Positions 1 to 11,914 of a stretch of 64,000 nt of DNA are shown piece by piece. Under the pieces are notes generated by a model, which saw only the letters and a program-made list of their open reading frames with translations, was not told the DNA's origin and did not search any database. The position numbers were made by a program, and so were the translations under genes. How positions within the stretch are numbered: the first letter of the stretch is position 1; each line of letters opens with the position of its first letter. The DNA lies in assembly GCA_020466095.1 (NCBI GenBank), contig CM035809.1, positions 4,824,223 through 4,888,222 on the forward strand. The letters run 5' to 3'. This DNA comes from Chlorops oryzae (lineage: Eukaryota > Arthropoda > Insecta > Diptera > Chloropidae).

Positions 1-862
1 AAGAGATCGACAGTTTGAATCTATTAATCGTTGTGGAGTTCTCTTTTAATTAAATTAAAAAGAAATTAATAAAAAGAAATGAAATTGTTTGCGATGGTCG
101 GCGCGAAGACGATCGTTCGTGGTTAGAGATTTTATTGATTTATTTTTTTCCTGATGATTGTGGGTGTGGAGAATTGTTGAAAATGCGGGGACGATCGAAA
201 AGGGGAAAGAGCTTAATTTTAACATGTAAAACTAGAACCAAAAGGGTCAAGGAAAAAATGATTTTCTGAACAATCTTTATTTGCGTATTGGATTTCAAAA
301 TATCGCGACGTTGATGAACGAATTTCTTTATTTCCTCAAGACAAAGTATTCACCCAATATTACATTGGGATATAAGCCTTTAAAAAATAAAGAAAAATTC
401 TTCACACTACCTACCCAGATCCTTTGTGTCACCGTGGAAAAAAATTCCTTAAAGATATGCGAAATTAAGTTGACAATAAAAGCAACCTGTAAGGTTGTTT
501 TAGTCAGGCCCGTGTGGAAATAAGATAAGTGATGCCATCGAATTTTTTCGGTTGACTTTAAAATGCCTTAAGATGAGACTTTAGAAAATCAAGTAGGTTG
601 ATCATATTTATGCGTACGAAATGACGAAAATATGAGGTTCAAATGAATGAGGATGATCAGAGTCCGAAATATGTGAGAAACAAGAGCCTTAGAAGTATGA
701 GTTCAAAATGAGTCTGAAATTTTTGAGATATATTAGCAAGTCTTAAACAAATATGATGCTCAGAAATATGAATCTTAAATTACCCCAAAATGAACTCATT
801 CGTTGTATGAAACGGACTCATATTGCAAGAAGGGTAACAAGCTCTTTTAGAGCTCCTACAAG
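1..862. other. Gene-less AT-rich stretch
   Basis: I see no credible coding region, RNA gene or bounded mobile element here. Open frames are short and none resembles a known family. From about 600 to 830 there are loosely repeated short phrases built on ATGAG and AAATATGA, like decayed simple sequence. Confidence 0.5.
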
Positions 863-1259
863 CAGGGCCGTGAACCGGTTTTGAACCGGAAAACCACTTT
901 TATCTGCTGATAAAAGTTTCATTTTTGCCTGCAGCCATGCACAGTGGTCGCTCCCATAGGCCAAAAATAAAAAAATTTAAGTCGATATTCTTATGAAATT
1001 AGTATCAATACCATTTATAATATGAGTAAGGCAACCACCGCTAACTTTTTATTGTGCAAATTTTACCCTAAATGCCTTAGAAGTGGGAACACGTGTTAAC
1101 AAATTTTGTAATTTGAGAAACTCCCGAACCGATGAACCGAACCGAAACCCCGGTTTGAAGAAGTAGATAAACCGGTCTAACGAACCAATCAAAAAGTTCA
1201 AAGACGGTCCGAACCACCGAACCGAACCGTCCACATTTTCCACCCGGTTTACGTCCCTG
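863..1259 (+). mobile_element. hAT-type MITE, family A, copy 1
   Basis: The element starts with CAGGGCCGTGAACCGG and ends with the inverted form CCGGTTTACGTCCCTG. It is flanked by imperfect 8-bp direct repeats (CCTACAAG at 855-862, TTTACAAG at 1260-1267), the duplication size of hAT transposases. A second copy in the opposite orientation lies at 12448-12924. It has no coding capacity, so it would need a transposase supplied from elsewhere. Confidence 0.75.
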
Positions 1260-1286
1260 TTTACAAGAGATCATTATGAAAGCTCC

Positions 1287-1424
1287 GATTCCGAGCGCAA
1301 TGCGCCGATAGTGTGAACGCAATCCTCTTTTTTTTTTTTTTTTTTTCCGATTTGTTCCGATCTTGCCCGATATAAATCGGCGCAGATTGTGCTATTTGCG
1401 CAGAAAGTGGGATTCTAGGCTAAG
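1287..1424. repeat. Partial copy of the TIR element at 19.9 kb
   Basis: Phrases such as GCGCCGATAGTGTGAACGC and the run around CCCGATATAAATCGGCGCAG recur in the element at 19903-20176, and the right end (GCGCAGAAAGTGGGATTC) resembles that element's terminus. The left terminus is missing. A T-run lies near 1327-1346. Confidence 0.5.
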
Positions 1425-2131
1425 GAATCAGAATGTCTGCTGGGAAATTTAAAAAAAAAATGCTTACGAAAATATAGGCTTTTCTATTAGTGAATGTTTG
1501 TTTTTTCCCGTTCATGTTTCAACAAGGTGGATTGATGGATTTTTATTGAATTTCGCTACGCATTTGGAATGAAGGATATATATTAAAAAGTATTTTAAAG
1601 GCGGCTCTTGGACAACTTTTTTTAATTTTTTAAATACGACCGACGACGACCTTAAGAATAGACCGTCGAAGCCCATTTTCCAAAAAAGTCTTTCGCATAA
1701 TTTTTATATTTCCGTAATTCCAAAAAATCGTAACTTCGAAGATAATGAGGCAGATAGACGGCCATTGCTCAATCACGTCACATAACAAGGCAGATCGTTG
1801 GTCTACATATTTTGTATAGTCTACCTTGGAAAGTTCCGGACTTTACACTCGGATGCACACCCGCAATATACAAAATATCTGCCTTAATCTGGTTCCAGGA
1901 GTGCTTTAAAGTTCTGACGAAAACTTTAGGTACAGAAAACTGTAACGAAAATCAAGGAGTGTATCGAGAAAATCCGTGATGCTTTTTAATATTTTATTAA
2001 TTAGGGCTCAACTAATTTTTAGTTTTCTAAGAGAATTCTGTTCTTTTCTGCAACCATACTTTTCTCTGAGAAGTAAATATTTTAATAGCTGACATAAAAA
2101 TCTTAACCGTTTTTCTTAATATCTTCGACTT
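1425..2131. other. Gene-less stretch
   Basis: I see no supportable gene or bounded element in this AT-rich DNA. Confidence 0.4.
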
Positions 2132-2261
2132 TTTTATACCTTTTCCGAAGGAAAGGGTATATTAAGTTTGGCACGGAGTATGTAACATACCAAAGGAGTC
2201 GCGATAGATATAGACATATATATATATTCTTGATCAGGGTGACAAGACGAATCGATCTAGC

Positions 2262-2263
2262 CA

Positions 2264-2295
<32 letters not shown>
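2262..2295. repeat. (TCTG)n microsatellite
   Basis: About eight tandem TCTG units inside the dispersed repeat. The short frames across it are low-complexity artefacts. Confidence 0.85.
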
Positions 2296-2666
2296 GGTCA
2301 CACTTTAGTTTTTCGTAATTTACTCCTAAGCCATGAAAGATATCATATTGAAATTTGGCATGGACTTGAACCAGGTAAATGTCCGAAAAACTGCATACAA
2401 CTTTTTTTCGTAGTCCCTTCTTGGGTCGTGGGAAGTGGTTCAGAAGTTTCAAAAATCACGATTTTTAACGTTTTTCGTGTATAACTTTTTTACTATACAT
2501 CCCAGCTTATTGAAATTTGGTGTGTATAGCTACTATGTAGACTTAAGCTTTCGCTGAAAAAAAATTGCGACATCGCTATAACTATGGTCATCATCCTACA
2601 CATTAGAAAGAAACACTCTTTCTCTTATTCTCATATCTGTATACAAAAATGATTTTTTTTGCTTCT

Positions 2667-2942
2667 TCTGATTGTGTATTTTGCCGCCAAATAAAGTCGT
2701 CACTTATGGTTAAAATTTGACCACCATTCGCGAAATTCGCGAAAATTTGATTTTCACTATTTTTAATTGAGTATTTCGCAGCTAAGCAAAATGTCCTCCA
2801 AGGGTTAAAATTTGATCAAGACCACCATCCGCGAAATTCGCGAAAATTTGATTTTCACTAGTTTGAATTGAGTATTTCGCAGCTAAACAAAATGTCCTCT
2901 AACGGTTAAAACTTGACCATGCTCACCATCCGCGAAAATTTT
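2667..2942. repeat. Tandem repeat, unit about 95-100 bp
   Basis: Roughly 2.7 diverged copies of a unit containing GTTAAAATTTGA, CCGCGAAATTCGCGAAAAT and GAGTATTTCGCAGCTAA. Unit joins are near 2803 and 2904. Each unit carries the small palindrome CGCGAAATTCGCG. Confidence 0.7.
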
Positions 2943-3126
2943 GTGCTTAATAATAATCTCGAGTTTTAGAAGCTAAATCGAAGTACAGATATGGTATAAA
3001 TAGATATCCAAGCTAGAACAACGAAAACGGCAAGCATTTTTGTTAAGGTAATGTTTTAACATATTTCAGGCTGAGGAAAAGGTATGTGTGCAATCGGCTA
3101 AGCCGATGTAAACTTCTTTACTTGTT

Positions 3127-4405
3127 TTTACTGAATCTACCTCATTTTTATGAAAGAATTTAAAAAGAATAATGAAGAATCCTGTTTAATAGCAAATTAC
3201 AATGGATAGAAAACTTCCTTTGCACGAACGTCCCTTTAGTCAGACCTAAAGGCCTTATACCGTCAAATTACAAAGCGAATTCACTTCGAATGTGCCTTCG
3301 GCCTATTTTGAAGCAGTAGCCCTAAAATTTTTTTATACCCCAGCGTAAGCAGGGGGTTCGACCCTATTTTAGGGAGAAAAAAGCAGGAAAAAGTGCACCT
3401 TTCGGGATCTCAAAAAAAATTTTTTATCAAGAGTCCTAGGATGCTCCTTAAGAGTCCAAAACGGGTCGGTGTAAACTCATTTTTCCAATTATAAATTTTA
3501 ATAAAAAGCGAAACCTTTAGTTCCCCTTAACGCTTTCAGGGGTTTTAATTCTTTTAGGCTTTCGCAAAGAGGCTCTTTAAACAATATTTTAATGAGTTCC
3601 GTTAGGAGTTTTTTTTCCCCCAACTGTTTCAAAGTACTTCGAATATGGTTGGCTGGGTTTCTACATTCAATCACAAAGCCACAATAGAGTTATATGACTC
3701 AGTTCAATTAGAAAATATTGTTCTGTCTTTTGAATAATGTACTACAGGACTTGGTATTCTTATTTAAGGTAAAATTTCAATGGGATTGCCATATAACATA
3801 TCTATCTATTTTGCCACTAGAAAGCTCTCGTGAAAGATCTTTCCATTTGTACAAAGTTTTTTACATTCACCTTTATAACTATGGGAACTTGCTTCGTAAT
3901 CAGTGATGCTAAGATCAGCCCTTTTTCGGACTATTTTCGGACAATTTTTGCAACAATTTATGCATGTTGGGCAACAACCTTTCAATATCAATTTTAACCA
4001 AAATAAAAAGGAAAATATGTACAATTTTTCAAAATTCGAATTGAAATTGATTGAGAAAAATTCAAAATTATCTAAGGTAATCTTCCATTTTTTTTAGCCC
4101 TAAAAGTATACTTTAAAATCTTTTATGATTGCTTAGCAAAGATCGTTTTTGCAAAAAAAAATCAGGCATGCTCTAGAAATCGAATCGTTTTCGATTCGAA
4201 ATTCATTTCATCAACAATCTTTGAGGAACTTGGAATGAAATTTTATCGGCCAATAGAGAAGGAATACGACAAAGGAATGACATAGTTAAACAAAGCTTAG
4301 TTTTAATATATTTAAGATATATTAAAAATTTTAAAATGCGAGTAGCTAACAATAAATAACATCGAAATTAAACATTCATACAGTGTTTTACAATAGTTTA
4401 TTATA
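3127..4405. other. Gene-less stretch
   Basis: No gene is supportable. Short frames near 3718-4097 show no recognisable domain. The DNA looks like ordinary decayed intergenic sequence. Confidence 0.4.
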
Positions 4406-5191
4406 CAGGGTGTTCCATACTCCTAATAGATAAAAAAAGATTTGTTGCGATGATATTTGGGGGTGTCCAGATCGAGTACTTCAAAAATCTATGGCAATGG
4501 GAAAGGGGCAGGAGGGATCGCAAAGTGCACCACCTGAGTAAAGATTAGTTACTAAAAAATGCAAAAAAAAATAATTTTGGTTTTTTCACATGGTGCTCCT
4601 CACTTACAGGCTGTAAATTCAAAATCATTATGATATGAAAAGCTTGGCGGGTTTTCCGTTAGCACTGCATACTACGATTTTAAATAATTCAAGTGTCGTT
4701 TTCTCAATGGTACCCTAGCATCTAAGCCTAAAATATTGTAATTTTGGTTTTTAAAGTGATCTTAAGTTCAAATAGAAATACGATCGAAAGCCTTCGTTTT
4801 CTTTACTCTCTTTTCGAAAACTTTGAGTTTTTCTCTTCAATTTGATACCATGGTTGCTAAAAAAAGTTTCACAATCAATGCAAAACTAAGGTTTGAAAAT
4901 AATTATTTTGTATTTTTGACTCCCAGAAAAGTTATTTTAATCAAATTTATTGAGCACACTTTTAGGCAGCATGAGAAAAAGAAAAAATCTAAGAAATTTA
5001 AAAATTTCTGAATAGTGTTTTAGTTTTACATATCCGCCTAAAAGTGTGCTCACCAATTTAGTCGAATTCTTTCCGCGCCTCTAGCTCCTTACGAGTGCAA
5101 GATGAACCCCCCTTTCCATACAATTTTTTGCTTGTATGGGTTCCCCCTATCACCTCCTTTTTTTTTGATCCATTGAGTATGGAACACCCTG
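4406..5191. mobile_element. Tc1/mariner-type MITE with TA target site
   Basis: A 786-bp element starting CAGGGTGTTCCATACTC and ending with its exact inverse, GAGTATGGAACACCCTG, with TA on each side (4404-4405 and 5192-5193). An internal inverted pair built on GAGCACACTTTTAGGC lies near 4950-5053. Nothing inside resembles a transposase, so it is non-autonomous. Confidence 0.75.
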
Positions 5192-7199
5192 TATATCAAA
5201 CTGAAACTAAGAGAAAATCACATTCTGTGACCTTAAGCATCATTAGCACCAGAAGTAGAACAATCATGGAAAGACATATACTTCGTTCAAGCGTGGTTGA
5301 CCAATCTCGATCGTGTTCTCAATACCACGGACCATTTTAAAATTCTCAAACACAGTTGGCCAATTGATTCTTCGGCTGCAGTTATAAAGGGCTACCAATA
5401 GCTGCTACTGTGGCTACCTTGTCCCACGTTATAAGGCCAATTGCGGTTGCCTTGTGGCCCCCAGCCAGCAAAATTTCATCTTGCAAAGTATACTTGTGCT
5501 TACCCCTTCAAAATAAAATATGAAAATATTTTAAAAAATATTTAATTGTGCTTCATGTTTTCTTGACCATTTCTAATATCGACATGACTTTGAAATTTAT
5601 TTTTATTCACAAGATTTTATGGGGATTCGATTTGTAGAGCAAGGCGATTCATTCGATCTCATTAGTCAATTCGAATCGAAAATTAATTAATTTTAAATTG
5701 AATTCGAATTTTTTTTTATGGGTATTCGATTTCTATATCTCGTTTATATTTTTTAAATTTTTTTATTTATAAATACTTTAATTAATTTATCTTCCTCTTG
5801 CTTAACATAGGAAGAAATACCACAAAAATCCTCATAATTATAGTCTAAAAATGTAGGTAAAATTCAAAATTATTTTTGAGTTTCCCGTGCCAAAAATAAA
5901 TTCGAATTATGTATTTCGAAAAATAGATTGGCATATGTTTTGGATCCACTCGCAAAGCTTACATTCCACCACACAAAGTTAATTTTCGAAGCTTTTTTGA
6001 AAAGCTTTTTCCCATCTAGGTTTGAATAGAGTGACCAAAGGTTGTCGATGTGGGTATAAGAAAAATTCGAAATGAGAGAAACCAATTTCATCACGTCTTC
6101 AGCTACTTCAATTTTTTTCAAATATTGGACTCTTCTGTGGGCAATTTACTTAAAAAAACATAATAAATATCAATGCCTAATGGATTATACATATGCAGTA
6201 GAAATCACTCATAACGATACCGCTTATAACCATAATCGGTTATTGCAATTAACTTAATACATAATAAAATATTTTCTTCGTGCACGGAGAACTTTTGAAC
6301 TACCCGGTTTTCGACTGCTGACGTAGGTATACCACGTATTAGAAGTTTTTCGTGCAAAAGTGGCTTTTCGACAGTCGAAAGACTTTTAAAAAGTTTACAA
6401 AACACTAACAATCGATGATTTTTTTTATGAAATAGAGTTCCTCTGAGTAAACTTTTTATTTTAATAAAATAATTTTTTTGTTCATAAAACTTCTTTTATA
6501 TTTATGTTTAAAGGGTTTTAATGTTTACAGAGGTGTTCACAATGTCGGAAAATGTTGACGTCGGAATATTTTCGATTTTAATTCGTCACACCCTGAAGGA
6601 AAACACCCGGTTCGCACGGAATGGTTGAAAATATAGAAAATATAGAAAATATTAATAGTTTTCCCCATTGCGTGAAGAATTTAAATCGAAAATATTCCTC
6701 TCAATAAATCTGCTACCGAATAAAGCGATTATCGTTTATAACCATAGATTCTTGCTGCTCCTTCAATATCATTATAACCGATTTCTACTGTATAATTACA
6801 CTGGTCCGCAAAAAAGTTCACTAGGAAGAAATTTTGAATTTACGTTGACTTTAGTGTATAAATAAAATTATTACTGAAGAAACTTTGAAACAAATTTTCG
6901 ATCTTCGGATTCTGAGTCGAGCACTCTACGCCACTTCATGCTAACGCTCAACTGATTCTAAAACCTTATTTAAATTTCATTAGCCAATGAGATTCAAACA
7001 CATGAACAGCACCCCACAACGATGACTGCCCCCCCACCCCTTACATCAAAGTGTCATGCATGACACTATCTCCTATATGTCATCGATGATATCACTGATG
7101 ACTTTGTCATGCAGGAGATAATTTCCCGCTGGGTATATTTTCATATGTAATACGTATGAATACATAGAAAAAAAAAAAATTCGTCCCGCGGACTATGTC
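5192..7199. other. Gene-less stretch
   Basis: AT-rich DNA without a supportable gene. Near 7060-7120 there is a cluster of short inverted phrases (GTCATGCATGAC and relatives). Confidence 0.4.
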
Positions 7200-7590
7200 T
7201 GCCTGTATGGGATGGATGGGAAAGAGGAGGGAGAAGAGGGGGGAAGAGGGAAAGATGGAAAGAGGGCGAAAGAGGGGTAAAGACGAAGAAAGAGGGTAAA
7301 GATGGGAAAGAGGGGCAAAGATTGGAAAGAGGGTAAAGAGGAGGAAGAAGGGGAAATAGGGGAAATAGGGGAAAGGGGAAATAGGGGAAAAGGTGGAAGA
7401 GGGTGATGAGTGGGAAAGGGAGAAAAGGGGAAAAAGGGGGAAAAGGGTGGAAGAGAGTGGAAGAGGTGGCCAAAGTGGGGAAAATAGAGAAGTGGAGGGT
7501 AAGAGAGAGGGAGAAGTAGTAGGTGGTAGAGTGCGTCGGAGGGAGAGAATGGGAAACTAAGCATAGGAGAGGGAAAGAGAAACCGCAGTT
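7200..7590 (+). repeat. Polypurine tract
   Basis: About 390 bp in which the plus strand is almost entirely A and G, made of GGGAAAGAGG-like units. This explains the proline-, serine- and phenylalanine-rich open frames on the minus strand, which are not genes. Confidence 0.8.
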
Positions 7591-7883
7591 GCTTAAAGCA
7601 GAAAAACTAAATTTGGTGCCGACCAGTATTATAATTAAATTACATACTTGAAAATAAAATAGCGTTACTTTGAATGGTTTCTACTTACATTTTGTACGTT
7701 TCCTTTTTCTTGTTTTAATTCACAATAAAGCTTTTCGTCCTCGTCACGCATTCTGTCCTCTGTAGGGCAACAAAGGAGGACATAAGCCACTGATTTGCTG
7801 TGATGCAGGTGTTAAGCCCCAAAGCTCTTCGAACAAGCAAGCTCATAGCTTTTCATAGGATATATCGCACATGTGCTTCAATA
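7591..7883. other. Gene-less stretch
   Basis: No gene or element is recognised between the polypurine tract and the next MITE. Confidence 0.4.
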
Positions 7884-8095
7884 GTGTCACAACTCAAAAT
7901 TTTTCAAATTGCGGTTAATGCAAGGAATATGTTCACAAGTCACCTGCCTACCCAATCGCACACTCAAAATTGCGGTTTTGTTATTGGAAATCAGAGCAAA
8001 AAACATTTATGTCAGTCTCTTCGTCATACAAATGCACCTAGACTGCATCGATTAAACTGTGTTTTTTGAAAACTGCAAGTTTTGAGTTGTGACAC
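7884..8095. mobile_element. Tc1/mariner-type MITE, 212 bp
   Basis: The termini GTGTCACAACTCAAAA and TTTTGAGTTGTGACAC are exact inverses, and TA lies on each side (7882-7883, 8096-8097). It has no transposase. Open frames crossing it are chance. Confidence 0.7.
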
Positions 8096-8097
8096 TA

Positions 8098-9110
8098 TTA
8101 AAGGACATGTTCGATATAAACATATGAATTGCATGACTATATTTACAGTTGCGTTCAATACAATAGGAGTGACGAAATGGAACCAAAATCATCAACTCAG
8201 TATTTTTCTTTGGGTCTCTAGCTCCAATCAAGACCCTTTGTATTTTTCTTCTTCCATTCGCTAAGGTTAAGAGCCGCTTTCAATTCCAAAGAAGAGTAAA
8301 TAAATGTCACCAGATTTTTACTCCTTGGCAGGTTTCCCCAAGGGACACTTTTCTCTCACCAGAATACGTGAATGAAATTTCAGACTGCGTGTTTGATTAA
8401 GTAAAAATTAAAAATTTATTTTACACTTTTGTATTTTTCTTTCAATTCCTTCAAGCTTTAATTCAAACACTTTATAAGAATTCAATTATATTTGGCCTCA
8501 TCATTGCAATTTCCACAGTTTTGCTTTTCGAAATAAAAAATAAAATTGAAAAAAGACAAACGACCAAATCGACAAACAGCTCAAGTGGAAAGCGATTGTC
8601 TTAATCCAATTGTTATGTATGCCACACATTTAAATGACCATCTCAGACATACTAAATACATAAGTACATACTGACCGTCTTCAGTGGAAGCATTCGATTA
8701 TATCATAGAACGAAGGACGAGCTAACGAAAGTCATCATAACGGACGTCAAAAACAAAGTAAACCCAAGACGTTCTCACATAGAAAATTTCACATTCACCT
8801 CAAACTTGACATTCACAGCGAAACATCGGAGTAACGTTGAATATTTTCTGCATCAGGGGCAGGGGTTATACGCCCCACATTACTCATAATAGTGGGAGAG
8901 CTAGTGCACTATTCGAGTAACCATATGACTGTAGTGTTGGTGATGATTCATAGCTCGCTAAGTATGGTAACCACAAGCTGGTGCCCCTCAGCCCTGCACT
9001 TCGACATTCCCTATAAGTATATGTATTTGAAAGTCTAAGAAAATATTTTTTAAAAACTTCTGGCGAAGCCCGCAGCTGAGACAGGCAACTCAATGTGAAC
9101 CCATGTGAAG
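8098..9110. other. Gene-less stretch
   Basis: No gene can be supported; only short frames without family resemblance. Confidence 0.4.
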
Positions 9111-9345
9111 TCGGGACCTTCGAAATGCTAAGATTAGGGAAAACAAATATAGGTAGATTGGTTTCCATTCTCTCAAGCCCCTGCTGAGTGAAATACCATC
9201 TCTAGAAGGCGCACCTGATAGGGGACACCTAGTGCAGACTCTGTCTTGAGGACGAGGAGACCGCATACCATATAATCGGCGATGTGTTGCCCTATGTAGG
9301 CCAAGACCCAGAGTCCTCAATAAGCCCCCTAATAATAATAATAAT
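9111..9345 (+). pseudogene. Degraded non-LTR retrotransposon end
   Basis: The plus strand near 9205-9300 reads, across stop codons, like the cysteine-rich C-terminus of LINE polymerases: a CRLCLEDEETAYHI phrase preceded by a short leucine-rich piece. An ATAATAATAATAATAA tail follows at about 9330-9346, as expected at the 3' end of some LINE clades. Several in-frame stops show it is dead. The 177-codon open frame on the opposite strand (9090-9623) is its antisense shadow. Clade unknown. Confidence 0.4.
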
Positions 9346-9346
9346 A

Positions 9347-9739
9347 AACCACAACGAGCTGAAGCTCGAAACTTATCTGAAGAGCCTCTCCTTGATAAGG
9401 AAGGTAGAGGACATAATAGAACAGATAAACTAAATGGGACCAAATGGGTTAATAGATCTATTGATAGTCTCAGTGCCTTCCCTTCGTCAGAGGGCGAATC
9501 CCATAAAAAAAAAACTATCAAACTTACCAAAACTTCTCTCAAATTTCGAATCCGCTGTACCAAAACGAAATATATTCTTTTCAATGGGTATAATATAATA
9601 TAATTCTCCTTTTCACACACCACTGCTCGCTACCGAAGTAACCACTTTCTTAGCACCGTCTTACAGAGCCAATCAGGCATCTAATCTCGGGCCGTGTAAA
9701 TCGTAAGTAATTGTCGCGAGGCATAAGTTTCGGTTTAGT
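9347..9739. other. Upstream flank of Rh6
   Basis: No coding sequence is supportable. This flank could hold distal control elements of the opsin; nothing specific can be assigned beyond the core promoter annotated separately. Confidence 0.4.
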
Positions 9740-9827
9740 CTAATTGGATTAGCGCAATTAAAAAACGAATTGGGCTAAAACGTCTTAACCGAGCGAAAGG
9801 AGAGCCTCAAGTGATGGGGTATAAAAA
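9740..9827 (+). promoter_or_regulatory. Rh6 core promoter: RCSI/P3 site and TATA box
   Basis: CTAATTGGATTAG at 9740-9752 matches the rhodopsin conserved sequence I, with the Pax6/homeodomain P3 palindrome TAATTGGATTA. GGATTA inside it is the complement of TAATCC, the K50 homeodomain (Otd-type) site that tunes opsin subtype expression in Drosophila. TATAAAAA follows at 9820-9827. Transcription would be expected to start near 9850, leaving a leader of about 275 nt before the ATG at 10126. The order of site, TATA box and opsin is the known arrangement of fly opsin promoters. Confidence 0.8.
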
Positions 9828-10125
9828 CGTTCACTTCATGGATTTCGTTAACAAAACGTCGGGAAATTTTGTGCGGAACCGTTGGAAAAAATCGAAAATC
9901 CATTCGAACGGGTTAAAGTGGAGCCTGCACCAAAGCCGTCGGCGGTCTTTATGAAAAAGCAATGGGAGTGTCAAAATAGCTTTTCACAGATATCGCTTCA
10001 AGAATAACGTCGATACTTTAAGTGCTGAGAAGTTTCCGTGTTTTTTTTTTTTTTTTTTGCCTGTCCTTTTTCCGTTCATTGTATTCCTCTTGATCCCATT
10101 TCCCTGTGTACCTGCGTTCGATAAA

Positions 10126-11914
10126 ATGGCTTCCCTAAATCCTCCTATATTCCAATATTATCATTCATACGGTCAGAATGTCAGCCTCGCCGAGAGCGTT
10201 CCCAGCGAAATTATGTACATGATCGATCCGTATTGGTACCAATGGCCACCGATGGAACAAAAATGGTTTATTATAATTAGCATAGTCATGACGATACTGG
10301 GAGTCGTATCGCTAACGGGAAATTTCATTGTCATGTATATATTTACCTCGTCCAAGGCATTGCGTACGCCCTCGAATATGTTCGTCGTGAATTTGGCTTT
10401 CTCGGATTTTATGATGCTCTTCACGATGTTTCCGCCCGTCGTTCTGAACAGTTACTATGGTACATGGATAATGGGTCCTTTCCTTTGTGAGCTCTATGGA
10501 TTTTTCGGTTCGCTTTTCGGTTGCGTATCGATTTGGTCGATGACATTAATTGCCTATGATCGCTATTGTGTCATCGTTCGTGGTATGTCACGAAAACCCT
10601 TGACGGTCACAAGGGCTGCGATACAATTGTTTTGTGTCTGGTCGGCCTGTTGTACGTGGGGTCTGCTGCCGATGATGGGCTGGAATCGATATGTTCCTGA
10701 GGGTAATATGACTGCTTGCGGTACGGATTACTTCGCTAAGGACTGGTGGAATCGTTCTTACATTATAGTGTACTGGGGATGGGCCTACATGACTCCGCTG
10801 TGCACTATCATTTTCTCGTACTGGCATATTTTGAAGGTGAGTTCAAGCGGAGGTCTTTAGGGGGGTCTCTCAAAGGTGTACTGTAACTCCCTTTAGTACT
10901 TCTGTAGTTTTTCAAGAGGGAAATATTTCAACGCACTACACACCTCTATCAAATTTATCAGGGTTGAAGGGCGGAAATCACAAATTAGGGATTATATTAA
11001 GGTTAATCTTCTTCTTCTTCTTGCGGGATTCAAGTGTCCCGGTCTATCCCGGGGTCCGCAAAACTCGACCGAGCTAAGTCATACAGATAATAGTTTTGTC
11101 ATTCAGGCTGATCCAGCGTAGGGTTTGAGATATTTTTGGAAGGGTCATCATTTGGCCTGGTCTGTTCGGACCCCGAAAAATTAACATAAACAATAATATC
11201 GCATTTCCTTGTCACAGCTCCTATGATATCTTTTGCTCATAGGCAAGTGGGTCAAACCCACTTACAAAAACAACCAGCAGGCCTATCTTCGGAAGCAAGG
11301 TATCCCCCTGAGTTGATTATCCGAATCCTCAAAATTATTATAATTCTTAAAATTACCGCACAGCGAAGAATCCTTGATAGTTTTGATAAGCTTGGTTAGT
11401 AAAGCTTAAGAACTTTCGACCGTTTTCTCTCATTTCAAGGCCGTTCGTGTTCACGAGCAAGCGATGCGAGAACAAGCAAAGAAAATGAATGTCACATCAC
11501 TGAGAAATAGTGAGGCGGACAAGGGGAAATCGGTAGAAATAAAACTGGCCAAGGTAGCTTTGGTTACGATATCATTATGGTTCTTCGCATGGACACCATA
11601 TACGGTTATCAATTGGGCCGGAATATTCGGATCGATGCATTTGTCACCGCTGAGCACGATTTGCGGTTCAGTGTTCGCGAAGGCCAATGCCGTCTACAAT
11701 CCGATTATCTACGGATTAAGGTAGGTTATTGCTTTTCTCCTCATCTCTCTTTTCCATTTATCTCTAAAATGCTCGTATTTATTATGAATTCAGCCATCCG
11801 AAGTACAAACAAGTCCTGCGCGAGAAAATACCCTGCCTCGCCTGTGGGAAGGACGAAACACCGTCAGACACGCGCACTCAAGCAACTGCAGAAATTAGTG
11901 AATCGAATGCGTAA
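10126..11914 (+). CDS. Rh6: Rhodopsin 6 (long-wavelength opsin)
   Basis: Three exons, 10126-10836, 11440-11720 and 11794-11914, join in frame (all GT-AG) into 370 residues, close to the 369 of Drosophila Rh6. The ATG at 10126 has an AAAATGG context and gives the family start MASLNPP; a longer frame opening at a TTG (10057) is ignored. Seen: an N-glycosylation site N18, seven membrane segments, LRTPSNMF after TM1, the DRY motif in AYDRYC, the extracellular disulfide pair (CELYG and MTACGTDYF), the retinal-binding lysine near residue 318 in [10 protein letters not shown], and a palmitoylation-type cysteine pair CLACGKDE. The third intracellular loop [10 protein letters not shown] is opsin-typical. 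It acts in rhabdomeres of R8-type photoreceptors, coupling to Gq. An AATAAA lies at 12167. The first intron holds a CTT microsatellite near 11010 but no gene. Confidence 0.97.

Larger units (their letters stand above)
2132..3126 (+). mobile_element. Dispersed fly repeat with TATACC/GGTATA hairpin start
   Basis: The left end is a small hairpin around TATACCTTTTCCGAAGGAAA and GGGTATA. Then come phrases typical of a dispersed repeat I recall from fly genomes: ATATATATATTCTTGATCAG, a GATCTAGCCATGTC motif and a CTGT microsatellite. The right end has GGCTAAGCC followed by AAACTTC and a T-rich tail. The order of these landmarks matches the known repeat as I remember it; which transposon class mobilises it is not settled by this copy. 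There is no long reading frame. Confidence 0.5.

Noticed and set aside
7141..7564. Two minus-strand frames of 110 and 123 codons, rich in proline, serine and phenylalanine
   Set aside because: They are created by the polypurine tract and have no domain or complexity expected of a protein.
9090..9623. 177-codon minus-strand frame
   Set aside because: It is antisense to a degraded LINE C-terminus and a TAA microsatellite; the leucine run comes from that repeat.
10057..10125. N-terminal extension of Rh6 with a hydrophobic stretch
   Set aside because: It would start at TTG; the ATG at 10126 has a good context and matches the family start, and opsins lack signal peptides.
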